Notes under the pieces: generated by a model
The model's input: the letters and a program-made list of their open reading frames with translations, nothing else
What the model was told of the DNA's origin: nothing
Databases searched by the model: none
Translations under genes and position numbers: made by a program
NCBI GenBank assembly: GCA_963978895.1
Contig: OZ022244.1
Location: 26,263,692-26,327,691, forward strand
Direction: 5' to 3'
DNA: 64,000 bases
Source: Erpobdella octoculata
Taxonomy: Eukaryota > Annelida > Clitellata > Hirudinida > Erpobdellidae
Shown: positions 1 through 12,300 of the stretch, in pieces
Numbering within the stretch: the stretch's first letter is position 1
How the letters are laid out: each line of letters starts with the position of its first letter

Positions 1-204
1 TGGTATCACACTGAGAATTTACAGAAATCAGGATACTAAATTTTTATAGTTTTATATCTGCCTGCAGAAGCAGAAAATAAGATATAAATTGACAGTAATC
101 CAAAAAAATCTCATAGCACAATCCATAACCACTTGCATATGCGACAATTGGACCAATGAATTCACTTGCTAAAACTTTGTTTTGACACCTTTTCCTAATT
201 TTTT

Positions 205-470
205 AAGAGCAACCGAGAAAGGGAGACGGGGATAATCTCCAGAGCCTGTACTTTTTGGAAGGCCCGAATCTGAAAAAATTTTGAAAAAATGTAGGAGGAA
301 AAAGTTAAGAAGTCTTTCCGACTACTCCCCACACTCCTGTCATCAGATTTTTTAGACAAAAAAAGATGAAAACTTGAAGGACAGAAGTTTTTAGAAGTCT
401 TTGAATGTGGCCCGGGTTAACTATTTTTTTGGGGCCCATGTTTTCTCTCGGCTGCCCCGCTCCTTTCATA
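205..470. repeat. Dispersed repeat, copy 1
   Basis: This stretch resembles 30915-31205 inside a TOR intron. Shared landmarks in the same order are a GAAAGGGgGA-like start, CCTGTATTTTTTGAAG-type text, a run of AAATTTTgAAAAA, TCATCAG, and a final GGGCCCA/GGAGCCCA followed by a GTTTTCTC run and a C-rich tail. There is no coding potential. The family is not recognised; it could be a non-autonomous element. Confidence 0.5.
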
Positions 471-819
471 TTATTCCCTATCACAAGCCTTGTTTAGACA
501 ACCTTAGATAATCAAGTCCTATTTCATGGCAAGGTTCAAAAATGAATCTGGGAAGATTTCTATGTTGTGTCATCGACGTTAAAAAAACATTAGTGGGTTC
601 ATTACTGATAGGTAACAGGGCTATTAAATTGCTTGGAGCTGTCACACAGAATTTTTTTCCAAAAATAATCGATGACCGGAAATGTGGTCTGTTTTGCCAT
701 ATTTTAATAAAATGTCTAAAAAAACTTTTTTAAAAAATTGTCGATAGACGATTGTAAAAGCCAACAAATTTACAAAATACTTATATTTTTTTCAACAGGG
801 GTCGGTTAATCTACTAGAG

Positions 820-1060
820 TAGGTAGGACTGCACCGCTGCACCAGCCGATTTTTTGCTGACCGACTCGTTTTACAAGCCAAATTTCCAGACCGGGCACGT
901 GTTTTTATAGTCCTAAAATCCCTATGCTTGGCACAAAAATCTCTGCCCGGCCTGGCCTGCTGATTTCATACCCGAACCATATATATACCCGTTTGAAAGC
1001 CTTGCCTTAAAATCAAGGCCTGTCCCGCTTTCGATAATACAGATTACAAAACGGGTAAAT
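820..1060. repeat. GGCCCG/GCCCGG-rich degenerate repeat
   Basis: This is a GC-rich island in AT-rich DNA with repeated GCCCGGCC, CCCGTTT and CCTGTCCCG motifs. Its composition resembles 27170-27480 on the far side of the satellite. It has no open frame and no recognised family. Confidence 0.3.
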
Positions 1061-1339
1061 CAAGTCTGACAATGATAAAGTCGCAGAGTTTTATCATCCG
1101 TTTAACAAATCAGATGACGAACCAAGATTTTCATTTAATTTTAGCTACTCAATAGTAATTAAAAAAATTGAAGTAGCAAAGGTACGAAATCAGTTTCAAT
1201 ATTAGTATCTTTGTAAACAAGCAGATCGCTCAAAACTATTTTGCACACACGTGGTCTTGTGTAACCGATTTTAAGTTTACGTGAAAATTAAGCCACGTAA
1301 AAATAAATTTTTATTTTAGTTTTAATGATCTATACTCAA

Positions 1340-4170
1340 ATGGGTCAAGACATTAAAACCGACAGATCGAAGCCTAAGAAAATGTCCATCAGCAAAGGAA
1401 CCACCTCAAAATCAAAATTGACAGAAGCTTCTGTTAAACCCAAGCTTAAGGAGGCAGGTTTAGACTAAATTTAATTTTGTTAATGTAAACTTTAATTTTG
1501 TGTCACAATTGCTTGGTTTAAAAAGACAGCATTGCAACTGTTAAAGGTTAAATGTAGTAAAGTGTAAACATATTGTTTTTATTTTATGGCTTGTTTTATT
1601 TGTCAGTTTTCAGTAATGATCTTATTATTAAGTCAATATGTTTTTTTTAAACAGAAAGGACCTATAAAAGATAGTGTCAATTTAAAGACAAAAAAGCATA
1701 AAATCCTCAAGAAGAAAGAAAATGAAAATAACCAAAATGGAAACACATCTGATAAGAGTGAGGCTCAGTTGTTGTTAATTTTATTTTTGAGCATTGTGTT
1801 TAAAAATAATGATGATCTCCTAGTATAGCGTCCTGAGTTGATTTCGATAACAAAACCAGGGAATTACTGCGTTAATAATAATAAAATTGCATTAATTGGA
1901 ATATTTTGACAATGCATTACATTAAATTTTGAGAATTTTATAAAATAATATCTTTCAATTGCTTGTTCTTTGTGAAAAAAAAACAAATCCAAAATTTAAA
2001 AAACAAGTAAAAATACTTTGGTCTTTAGGTTCTGTAATTAGAACATAAAATAAAAAAAAATTAATTTAAGTACTAACACTAAAATATAATATTTTAGAAA
2101 ATTTCCAGATTTCAATAAATGCACTGTCATAATAATGGATTCTATAATCCAAGTTTCAGTTCGATTGAATGATGAAAAGTTTCCTAACTTTCACTTCCAT
2201 TATTTGTCCACAATTAAGCAAGACCAGTGGTGAAGCTAATATAAAGGATTTATAAAGTGTATCTTCCGGTTTTGAACTGTGACAAATAAGTGATATTGAA
2301 TCGGAATTTATGATTGCTGTTTTCAGATAGGAAGAGAAAAGCAGAGGAAGTTGAAGAAACAAAAAATAAAAAGAGAAAGATAGAGGTGAATGGAAATGAT
2401 AAAAAACAGTTGACGTCTAATTTTAAGAAGTCTAAAAAAGTAAATAAAGATGGAAATGTATTGAATAAAGAAGTTGAAAAAGAAAATACTACGCTAGAAC
2501 ATCAAAAAATTTATTTGACTTCTAAAGGTGAAACGATTTTTGAAATTATTGAAAACATTTTCTAAGTTGTACTTGTCACTATTGTTAGAACACAAGTTGC
2601 TATTAATAATATTATAATAATAATTCTTATTTATTCTGATAACTTTGTTTTTACAAGTTTTTCAATTTCATCTTTGATAGTTACAATTGTATCATATATC
2701 ACCTAAAAATTTTTTACATTTTTAGATTCTTTAATCAGAAAAGACCAATTAAAGAAAGGTTAGAATACTTCTGCAGTTTTTGTCCCAGTTGAACTTTGAA
2801 CTAAGTTCATTTCTGAATGTTTGTTTTCCACTATATAATAACCAATTTCAAGTTATTAGATAAAGAACTGGTCTCACACTTTTCTAATACTTGTTGCATT
2901 TAAAAAAAAACAGAACAGAGAGATAAGAAAAGCCTTCTCCTCAAAAATCTCTCTCCCTCTACTACTGCGGATTTGCTGCGTAAGATAATCCCAGGAGAAG
3001 TGGTTGACATTCGACTCATGGACATGAAAAGTAAAAAAGCCCTTGGCAAAAAGTAAGATTCCTGACTAGTTTCAGTCTCGTGATGAGAATGAATGATGGT
3101 GTTACTAATAGAAATGATATACTCTGGCAGGTTTGCGATCTTTGAATTTACGAGCGAAGATGCTTGCAAGTCAAACTTCAACTCAATAAAATCTCTGATG
3201 GAAGAAATGGATGATGAAGTTGTAATTGATTTTGTTGCAAGTGAGAATTGCTGTTAATATTAGATGATTATCTGTACATTATATATCATCATTTGATGTG
3301 TGTTATTACAGGTATTTAAATTCTTTTTCTATTAAATTTTTTTTGGAAACAATACTAGAGTGGTAATATTTCCACACTTCAATGTTATCCGTATGTTTAC
3401 AGTTAATGTTATTTTATTGATATAATGCATTTGACTTCTGCAGGTAAAAATCCGTCTAGTGCTACAAACATGGCTTACGATCAGAGAGGCTTATTTGTGT
3501 CAGGTTTTAAACCATCGACCACAAAATCAGACATTGAATCGCTTTTCCCAACGGCTACCTCTGTAGATGGTTCCTTCAAAAAAGCCCCTAATGGTCAGGT
3601 TTTGGATGCAAGGTAAGATCCATTTAAGGTTGCTTCTTTATGCATTTTAGGAGACATGGACAATCCAGCAGAACCCTTAGCTTATTTAACCTTGCAGTTT
3701 TTTCACAAATGTATCTGCATGGTTATACTTAAGTTTTTATTTTCTAGATGACATACATGTTAAAGTATATAAATTCAGTTAATGAAAAAATTTTAGAGCA
3801 TTATTTGGGCTAATGAATATTCAACAGCAAGAATTGAAACTGTTGCTATCAATTATCTATCACATTCTAAGTTGCAGTTGTATTTTTCACCAGCAATGTT
3901 ACGGTGTCATTTTCAAGTAGTGAAGATTGCTTGAGAGCCAGAGCTGCGCTAGAGACCTCAGAAAAACACAAGTTCCTGCGCATCTCCTTCATGAGGGCCG
4001 ATAAAAGACGCTGTCGTAAGGAAGCAGAAAAGAGCAAGAGAATTAAGTTGAAAAAAAGCAGATGGCAAAAAAGTCATCTGAAAAGAACATTGAAAAGAAA
4101 TAACTCTTGCACATATGTAAAATTTACAATTTTTATTTGTAAAATTAGGGAAAGCTTTAGTTTAACCTAA
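1340..4170 (+). CDS. Two-RRM lysine-rich nuclear RNA-binding protein (nucleolin-like)
   Basis: Seven exons join in phase: 1340-1457, 1659-1757, 2327-2527, 2914-3052, 3131-3240, 3444-3612, 3894-4170 (370 residues). The first third is very rich in Lys and Glu, with clusters such as KRKAEE and KKRK that look like nuclear or nucleolar targeting signals. RRM1 (exons 4-5) has an RNP2-like LLLKNLS and an RNP1-like KKFAIFEF. RRM2 (exons 6-7) has LFVSGFKP and a degenerate RNP1 (NVTVSF). The tail is again basic. The start is the first ATG of the first in-phase exon. AATAAA lies at 4171-4176, right after the stop. The order basic region, RRM, RRM is like nucleolin or other nucleolar RRM proteins, but I cannot name the orthologue. 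The exon 2 acceptor is the least certain junction. Satellite DNA starts 160 bp downstream. Confidence 0.75.
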
Positions 4171-4176
4171 AATAAA
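4171..4176 (+). promoter_or_regulatory. Poly(A) signal of the RRM gene
   Basis: A canonical AATAAA starts one base after the stop codon, so the 3' UTR would be very short. It is the only clear signal between the stop and the satellite. Confidence 0.45.
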
Positions 4177-4332
4177 CTCAGTAATACCATTATTGATTAC
4201 TGTCAAAAACATACAACTTGTTAATTAATCTTATGGTTAAGGCACAAGTCGAGTCATGATCATTTTCGAAAGAATTCTAGCTTATTACTATAGCAGTCCG
4301 GATTGCTATCAATTGATATGATTGTGGTTAGT

Positions 4333-4923
4333 GATCCTAATAAAACTCGGCCCGACAATCACAAAAAAGTGGTCCTTTTTGCTCTAGGACGCTCCGTTTA
4401 GGAGATATAGCGGTTTAAAGTTTTGAAAAATCAAAATTGCCAAAACTAAAAAATAACATCAGATCCTAATAGAACTCGGCCCGACGATCACGAAAAAGTG
4501 GTCCTTTTTGCTCTAGGACGCTCCGTTTAGGAGATATAGCGGTTTAAAGTTTTGAAAAATTAAAATTGCCAAAATTAAAAAATAACATCAAATCCTAATA
4601 AAACTCGGCCCGAATATCACGAAAAAGTGGTCCTTTTTGCTCTAGGACGCTCCGTTTAGGAGATATAGCGGTTTGAAGTTTTGAAAAATTAAAATTGCCA
4701 AAACTGAAAAATAACATCAGATCCTAATAGAACTCGGCCCGACGATCACGAAAAAGTGATCCTTTTTGCTCTAGGACGTTCCGTTTAGGAGATATAGCGG
4801 TTTTAAGTTTTGAAAAATTAAAATTGCCAAAACTTAAAAATAACTTATTATCTTAATAGAACTCGGCCCGACGATCACGAAAAAATGGTCCTTTTTGCTC
4901 TAGGACGCTCCGTTTAGGAGATA
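4333..4923. repeat. 129-bp satellite, left part
   Basis: These are the first four to five monomers of the satellite. GATCCTAAT recurs every 129 bases (for example 4462 and 4591), and each monomer carries CTCGGCCCGA, CTCTAGGACGCTCC and GTTTTGAAAAATTAAAATT. The array is cut at 4923 by a Helitron and resumes at 6363 exactly where the monomer left off. Confidence 0.95.
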
Positions 4924-6362
4924 CTAGCGGGGTTACCCGGCGTTGCCCGGGGTTTTTAGAGGTTTTTCTAATGTTTGTCTCTCTCGCTCCCGTTTCCTTC
5001 TTCACTTTCCCGTTTTCGTCGCGTTCCCGGTCGCTTTTCCGCTCTCGGTCGTTTTCCAGCTCTCGATCGCTTTCTCGCTCAGAAGTTTTGTTATCGATTT
5101 TCTCTCTTGCTCGCGTTTCCTTCCAAGCTTGCTCTCCCGATTCCAGTCGCTTTCCGCGTTCCCGGTCGCTTTCCGCGTTCCCGGTCGCTTTCCCGTTCCC
5201 GGTCGCTTTCCCGTTCCCGATCGCTTTTCCGTTCCCGGTCGCTTTTCCGTTCCCGGTCGCTTTCCCGTTCCCGCTCACGCTTGCTCTCCCGTTCCCGGTC
5301 ATGCTTGCTCTCCCATTCCCGGTCATGCTTGCTCTCCCATTCCCGGTTACGGTTGCTCTCCCGTTCCCGTTCACGCTCATTTTCTCTTTTCCATTCTTTC
5401 ATAACTTCTGTTAGCCTATAAAACGTAAAATAGATTTGCTAAGACTATATATATATATGAATGTTTGTGGGTTAGTTTGTCTATTATAGAAACGGGAAAG
5501 CGACCCGGAACGGAAAAGCAAGCGTGAGCGGGAATGGGAGATCAAACGTGAGCGGGAACGGGACAGCGACCGGGAACGGGAAAACGACCGGGAGCGGGAA
5601 AGCGACCGGCAGCGGTAAAGCGACCGGCAGCGGGAAAACGACCGAAAACGGGAAAGCGAACAGGAGTGGGAAAGCAGGTGGGAAAGGAAACGGGAGAGAA
5701 AGAGACAAACATTAGAAAAACCTCTAAAAAACCCGGGCAACGCCGGGTATCTCCGCTAGTACATACATAAACACACACACAGACACACATACATGCACAT
5801 ACACATACATACATACACACATACATACGCACATACATATATATATAGTTCCCGCTCGCTCACCCGCTCCGCTCCACTCATTTTGTGACGGATTTCAAAA
5901 AATTTTTCTCTATATTTGATTCCCCTTGACTCTTAAGGTTGTGTGAAAATTTCATTACGATCGGATGAATGGTGTAGCAATGCATAAAGGACATACATAC
6001 ATACATACATACATACATACATACATACATACATACATACATACAAACATTCATTTTTATATATATAGATATTTATATTTAAAACTTAAGAAAAAAAAAT
6101 TAAAAATATTTTGTATAATTTAACTATAAATTTATTTTATTTTATTTTGTAGAAAAAAAATTTACTCCAACTTACTACCGCTGAGCAAAACGTTTTTTGT
6201 CCATAAAACATCAACGGAGAAACCAATTTATTTAAAATTTTACAGGAACCACCGCTTGAATAAGATACATAAGTGTACCAAATTTCAATTAAATCTGTTC
6301 GGCCGTTTACATTTTATGTCCGAACAAACAAACAAACAAACATTTCATTTTTATATATAAGA
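4924..6362 (-). mobile_element. Non-autonomous chimeric Helitron inserted in the satellite
   Basis: Read on the minus strand, the element starts with TC at 6362 and ends with CTAG at 4924, preceded by a CCCGG/CCGGG hairpin. It lies between host A and host T. Removing it restores the satellite text GGAGATA|TAGCGG precisely, as expected for a Helitron, which makes no target duplication. It has two parts. 6070-6362 is a 5' segment of one family, beginning TCTTATATATAAAAATG. 4924-6069 is a composite that starts with its own 5' end (TCTATATATATAAAAATG) and matches the element at 33523-34791. No protein is encoded. GGGAACGGGAAAGCGACC-like minisatellite fills much of it. Confidence 0.85.
5445..5759 (+). 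mobile_element. Inner Helitron nested in the composite, copy A
   Basis: On the plus strand this 315-bp unit ends with a CCCGG-loop-CCGGG hairpin and CTAG (5756-5759) followed by T. It begins in a TA run before GAATGTTTGTGGGTTAG. It points opposite to the surrounding element. The same unit recurs at 33795-34190 and 62127-62441. Its start lacks a clean TC, so the 5' boundary is approximate. Confidence 0.65.
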
Positions 6363-9300
6363 TAGCGGTTTAAAGTTTTGAAAAATTAAAATTGCCAAAA
6401 CTTAAAAATAACATCAGATCCTAGTAGAATTCGGCCCGACTATCACGAAAAAGTGGTCCTTTTTGCTCTAGGACGCTCCGTTTAGGAGATATAGCGGTTT
6501 AAAGTTTTGAAAAATTAAAATTGCCAAAACTAGAAAATAACATCAGATCCTAATAGAACTCGGCCCGACGATCACGAAAAAGTGGTCCTTTTTGCTCTAG
6601 GACGCTCCGTTTAGGAGATATAGCGGTTTAAAGTTTTGAAAAATTAAAATTTCCAAAACTAAAAAATAACATCAGATCCTAATAGAACTCGGCCCGACGA
6701 TCACGAAAAAGTGGGCCTTTTTGCTCTAGGACGCTCCGTTTAGGATATATAGCGGTTTAAAGTTTTGATAAATTAAAATTTCCAAAACTAAAAAATAACA
6801 TCAGAACCTAATAGAACTCGGCCCAACGATCACGAAAAAGTGTTCCTTTTTGCTCTAGGACGCTCCGTTTAGGAGATATAGCGGTTTAAAGTTTTGAAAA
6901 ATTAAAATTGCCAAAACTTAAAAATAACTTATTATCTTAATAGAACTCGGCCCGACGATCACGAAAAAGTGGTCCTTTTTGCTCTAGGACGCTCCGTTCA
7001 GGAGATATAGCGGTTTTAAGTTTTGAAAAATTAAAATTGCCAAAACTAAAAAATAACATCAGATCCTAATAGAACTCGGCCCGACGATCACGAAAAAGTG
7101 GTCCTTTTTGCTCTAGGACGCTCCGTTTAGGAGATATAGCGGTTTAAAGTTTTGAAAAATTAAAATTTCCAAAACTAAAAAATAACATCAGATCCTAATA
7201 GAACTCGGCCCGACGATCACGAAAAAGTGGGCCTTTTTGCTCTAGGACGCTCCGTTTAGGATATATAGCGGTTTAAAGTTTTGATAAATTAAAATTTCCA
7301 AAACTAAAAAATAAAATCAGAACCTAATAGAACTCGGCCCAACGATCACGAAAAAGTGTTCCTTTTTGCTCTAGGACGCTCCGTTTAGGAGATATAGCGG
7401 TTTAAAGTTTTGAAAAATTAAAATTGCCAAAACTTAAAAATAACTTATTATCTTAATAGAACTCGGCCCGACGATCACGAAAAAGTGGTCCTTTTTGCTC
7501 TAGGACGCTCCGTTCAGGAGATATAGCGGTTTTAAGTTTTGAAAAATTAAAATTGCCAAAACTTAAAAATAACATCAGATCCTAATAGAACTCGGCCCAA
7601 CGATCACGAAAAAATGGTCCTTTTTGCTCTAGGACGCTCCGTTTAGGAGATATAGCGGTTTTAAGTTTTGAAAAATTAAAATTGCCAAAACTTAAAAATA
7701 ACATCAGATCCTAATAGAACTCGGCCCGACGATCACGAAAAAGTGTTCCTTTTTGCTCTAGGACGCTCCGTTTAGGAGATATAGCGGTTTAAAGTTTTGA
7801 AAAATTAAAATTGCCGAAACTTGAAAATAACATCATATCCTTATAGAATTCGGCCCGACGATCACGAAAAAATGGTCCTTTTTGCTCTAGGACGCTCCGT
7901 TTAGGAGATATAGCGGTTTTAAGTTTTGAAAAATTAAAATTGCCAAAACTTAAAAATAACATCAGATCCTAATACAACTCGGCCCGACGATCACGAAAAA
8001 GTGTTCCTTTTTGCTCTAGGACGCTCCGTTTAGGATATATAGCGGTTTAAAGTTTTGATAAATTAAAATTTCCAAAACTAAAAAATAACATCAGAACCTA
8101 ATAGAACTCGGCCCAACGATCACGAAAAAGTGTTCCTTTTTGCTCTAGGACGCTCCGTTTAGGAGATATAGCGGTTTAAAGTTTTGAAAAATTAAAATTG
8201 CCAAAACTTAAAAATAACTTATTATCTTAATAGAACTCGGCCCGACGATCACGAAAAAGTGGTCCTTTTTGCTCTAGGACGCTCCGTTCAGGAGATATAG
8301 CGGTTTTAAGTTTTGAAAAATTAAAATTGCCAAAACTAAAAAATAACATCAGATCCTAATAGAACTCGGCCCGACGATCACGAAAAAGTGGTCCTTTTTG
8401 CTCTAGGACGCTCCGTTTAGGAGATATAGCGGTTTAAAGTTTTGAAAAATTAAAATTTCCAAAACTAAAAAATAACATCAGATCCTAATAGAACTCGGCC
8501 CGACGATCACGAAAAAGTGGGCCTTTTTGCTCTAGGACGCTCCGTTTAGGATATATAGCGGTTTAAAGTTTTGATAAATTAAAATTTCCAAAACTAAAAA
8601 ATAACATCAGAACCTAATAGAACTCGGCCCAACGATCACGAGAAAGTGTTCCTTTTTGCTCTAGGACGCTCCGTTTAGGAGATATAGCGGTTTAAAGTTT
8701 TGAAAAATTAAAATTGCCAAAACTTAAAAATAACTTATTATCTTGATAGAACTCGGCCCGACGATCACGAAAAAGTGGTCCTTTTTGCTCTAGGACGCTC
8801 CGTTCAGGAGATATAGCGGTTTTAAGTTTTGAAAAATTAAAATTGCCAAAACTTAAAAATAACATCAGATCCTAATAGAACTCGGCCCAACGATCACGAA
8901 AAAATGGTCCTTTTTGCTCTAGGACGCTCCGTTTAGGAGATATAGCGGTTTTAAGTTTTGAAAAATTAAAATTGCCAAAACTTAAAAATAACATCAGATC
9001 CTAATAGAACTCGGCCCGACGATCACGAAAAAGTGTTCCTTTTTGCTCTAGGACGCTCCGTTTAGGAGATATAGCGGTTTAAAGTTTTGAAAAATTAAAA
9101 TTGCCGAAACTTGAAAATAACATCATATCCTTATAGAATTCGGCCCGACGATCACGAAAAAATGGTCCTTTTTGCTCTAGGACGCTCCGTTTAGGAGATA
9201 TAGCGGTTTTAAGTTTTGAAAAATTAAAATTGCCAAAACTTAAAAATAACATCAGATCCTAATACAACTCGGCCCGACGATCACGAAAAAGTGTTCCTTT

Positions 9301-12300
9301 TTGCTCTAGGACGCTCCGTTTAGGAGATATAGCGGTTTAAAGTTTTGAAAAATTAAAATTGCCGAAACTTGAAAATAACATCATATCCTTATAGAATTCG
9401 GCCCGACGATCACGAAAAAGTGGTCCTTTTTGCTCTAGGACGCTCCGTTTAGGAGATATAGCGGTTTAAAGTTTTGAAAAATTAAAATTTCCAAAACTAA
9501 AAAATAACATCAGATCCTAATAGAACTCGGCCCGACGATCACGAAAAAGTGGGCCTTTTTGCTCTAGGACGCTCCGTTTAGGATATATAGCGGTTTAAAG
9601 TTTTGATAAATTAAAATTTCCAAAACTAAAAAATAACATCAGAACCTAATAGAACTCGGCCCAACGATCACGAAAAAGTGTTCCTTTTTGCTCTAGGACG
9701 CTCCGTTTAGGAGATATAGCGGTTTAAAGTTTTGAAAAATTAAAATTGCCAAAACTTAAAAATAACTTATTATCTTAATAGAACTCGGCCCGACGATCTC
9801 GAAAAAGTGGTCCTTTTTGCTCTAGGACGCTCCGTTTAGGAGATATAGCGGTTTTAAGTTTTGAAAAATTAAAATTGCCAAAACTTAAAAATAACATCAG
9901 ATCCTAATACAACTCGGCCCGACGATCACGAAAAAGTGTTCCTTTTTGCTCTAGGACGCTCCGTTTAGGATATATAGCGGTTTAAAGTTTTGATAAATTA
10001 AAATTTCCAAAACTAAAAAATAACATCAGAACCTAATAGAACTCGGCCCAACGATCACGAAAAAGTGTTCCTTTTTGCTCTAGGACGCTCCGTTTAGGAG
10101 ATATAGCGGTTTAAAGTTTTGAAAAATTAAAATTGCCAAAACTTAAAAATAACTTATTATCTTAATAGAACTCGGCCCGACGATCACGAAAAAGTGGTCC
10201 TTTTTGCTCTAGGACGCTCCGTTCAGGAGATATAGCGGTTTTAAGTTTTGAAAAATTAAAATTGCCAAAACTAAAAAATAACATCAGATCCTAATAGAAC
10301 TCGGCCCGACGATCACGAAAAAGTGGTCCTTTTTGCTCTAGGACGCTCCGTTTAGGAGATATAGCGGTTTAAAGTTTTGAAAAATTAAAATTTCCAAAAC
10401 TAAAAAATAACATCAGATCCTAATAGAACTCGGCCCGACGATCACGAAAAAGTGGGCCTTTTTGCTCTAGGACGCTCCGTTTAGGATATATAGCGGTTTA
10501 AAGTTTTGATAAATTAAAATTTCCAAAACTAAAAAATAACATCAGAACCTAATAGAACTCGGCCCAACGATCACGAAAAAGTGTTCCTTTTTGCTCTAGG
10601 ACGCTCCGTTTAGGAGATATAGCGGTTTAAAGTTTTGAAAAATTAAAATTGCCAAAACTTAAAAATAACTTATTATCTTGATAGAACTCGGCCCGACGAT
10701 CACGAAAAAGTGGTCCTTTTTGCTCTAGGACGCTCCGTTCAGGAGATATAGCGGTTTTAAGTTTTGAAAAATTAAAATTGCCAAAACTTAAAAATAACAT
10801 CAGATCCTAATAGAACTCGGCCCAACGATCACGAAAAAATGGTCCTTTTTGCTCTAGGACGCTCCGTTTAGGAGATATAGCGGTTTTAAGTTTTGAAAAA
10901 TTAAAATTGCCAAAACTTAAAAATAACATCAGATCCTAATAGAACTCGGCCCGACGATCACGAAAAAGTGTTCCTTTTTGCTCTAGGACGCTCCGTTTAG
11001 GAGATATAGCGGTTTAAAGTTTTGAAAAATTAAAATTGCCGAAACTTGAAAATAACATCATATCCTTATAGAATTCGGCCCGACGATCACGAAAAAATGG
11101 TCCTTTTTGCTCTAGGACGCTCCGTTTAGGAGATATAGCGGTTTTAAGTTTTGAAAAATTAAAATTGCCAAAACTTAAAAATAACATCAGATCCTAATAC
11201 AACTCGGCCCGACGATCACGAAAAAGTGTTCCTTTTTGCTCTAGGACGCTCCGTTTAGGAGATATAGCGGTTTAAAGTTTTGAAAAATTAAAATTGCCGA
11301 AACTTGAAAATAACATCATATCCTTATAGAATTCGGCCCGACGATCACGAAAAAATGGTCCTTTTTGCTCTAGGACGCTCCGTTTAGGAGATATAGCGGT
11401 TTTAAGTTTTGAAAAATTAAAATTGCCAAAACTTAAAAATAACATCAGATCCTAATACAACTCGGCCCGACGATCACGAAAAAGTGTTCCTTTTTGCTCT
11501 AGGACGCTCCGTTTAGGATATATAGCGGTTTAAAGTTTTGATAAATTAAAATTTCCAAAACTAAAAAATAACATCAGAACCTAATAGAACTCGGCCCAAC
11601 GATCACGAAAAAGTGTTCCTTTTTGCTCTAGGACGCTCCGTTTAGGAGATATAGCGGTTTAAAGTTTTGAAAAATTAAAATTGCCAAAACTTAAAAATAA
11701 CTTATTATCTTAATAGAACTCGGCCCGACGATCACGAAAAAGTGGTCCTTTTTGCTCTAGGACGCTCCGTTCAGGAGATATAGCGGTTTTAAGTTTTGAA
11801 AAATTAAAATTGCCAAAACTAAAAAATAACATCAGATCCTAATAGAACTCGGCCCGACGATGACGAAAAAGTGGTCCTTTTTGCTCTAGGACGCTCCGTT
11901 TAGGAGATATAGCGGTTTAAAGTTTTGAAAAATTAAAATTTCCAAAACTAAAAAATAACATCAGATCCTAATAGAACTCGGCCCGACGATCACGAAAAAG
12001 TGGGCCTTTTTGCTCTAGGACGCTCCGTTTAGGATATATAGCGGTTTAAAGTTTTGATAAATTAAAATTTCCAAAACTAAAAAATAACATCAGAACCTAA
12101 TAGAACTCGGCCCAACGATCACGAAAAAGTGTTCCTTTTTGCTCTAGGACGCTCCGTTTAGGAGATATAGCGGTTTAAAGTTTTGAAAAATTAAAATTGC
12201 CAAAACTTAAAAATAACTTATTATCTTGATAGAACTCGGCCCGACGATCACGAAAAAGTGGTCCTTTTTGCTCTAGGACGCTCCGTTCAGGAGATATAGC

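Noticed and set aside
542..733. 63-residue open frame
   Set aside because: There is no recognisable domain, no splice context, and the surroundings are repeat-rich.
4853..5421. Long open frames in several phases (Arg/Glu/Ser or Gly/Asn repeats)
   Set aside because: They are translations of the GGGAACGGGAAAGCGACC minisatellite in the Helitron; all phases of both strands stay open because the unit length is a multiple of three. The same applies to 5411-5838, 33635-34811 and 62048-62507.
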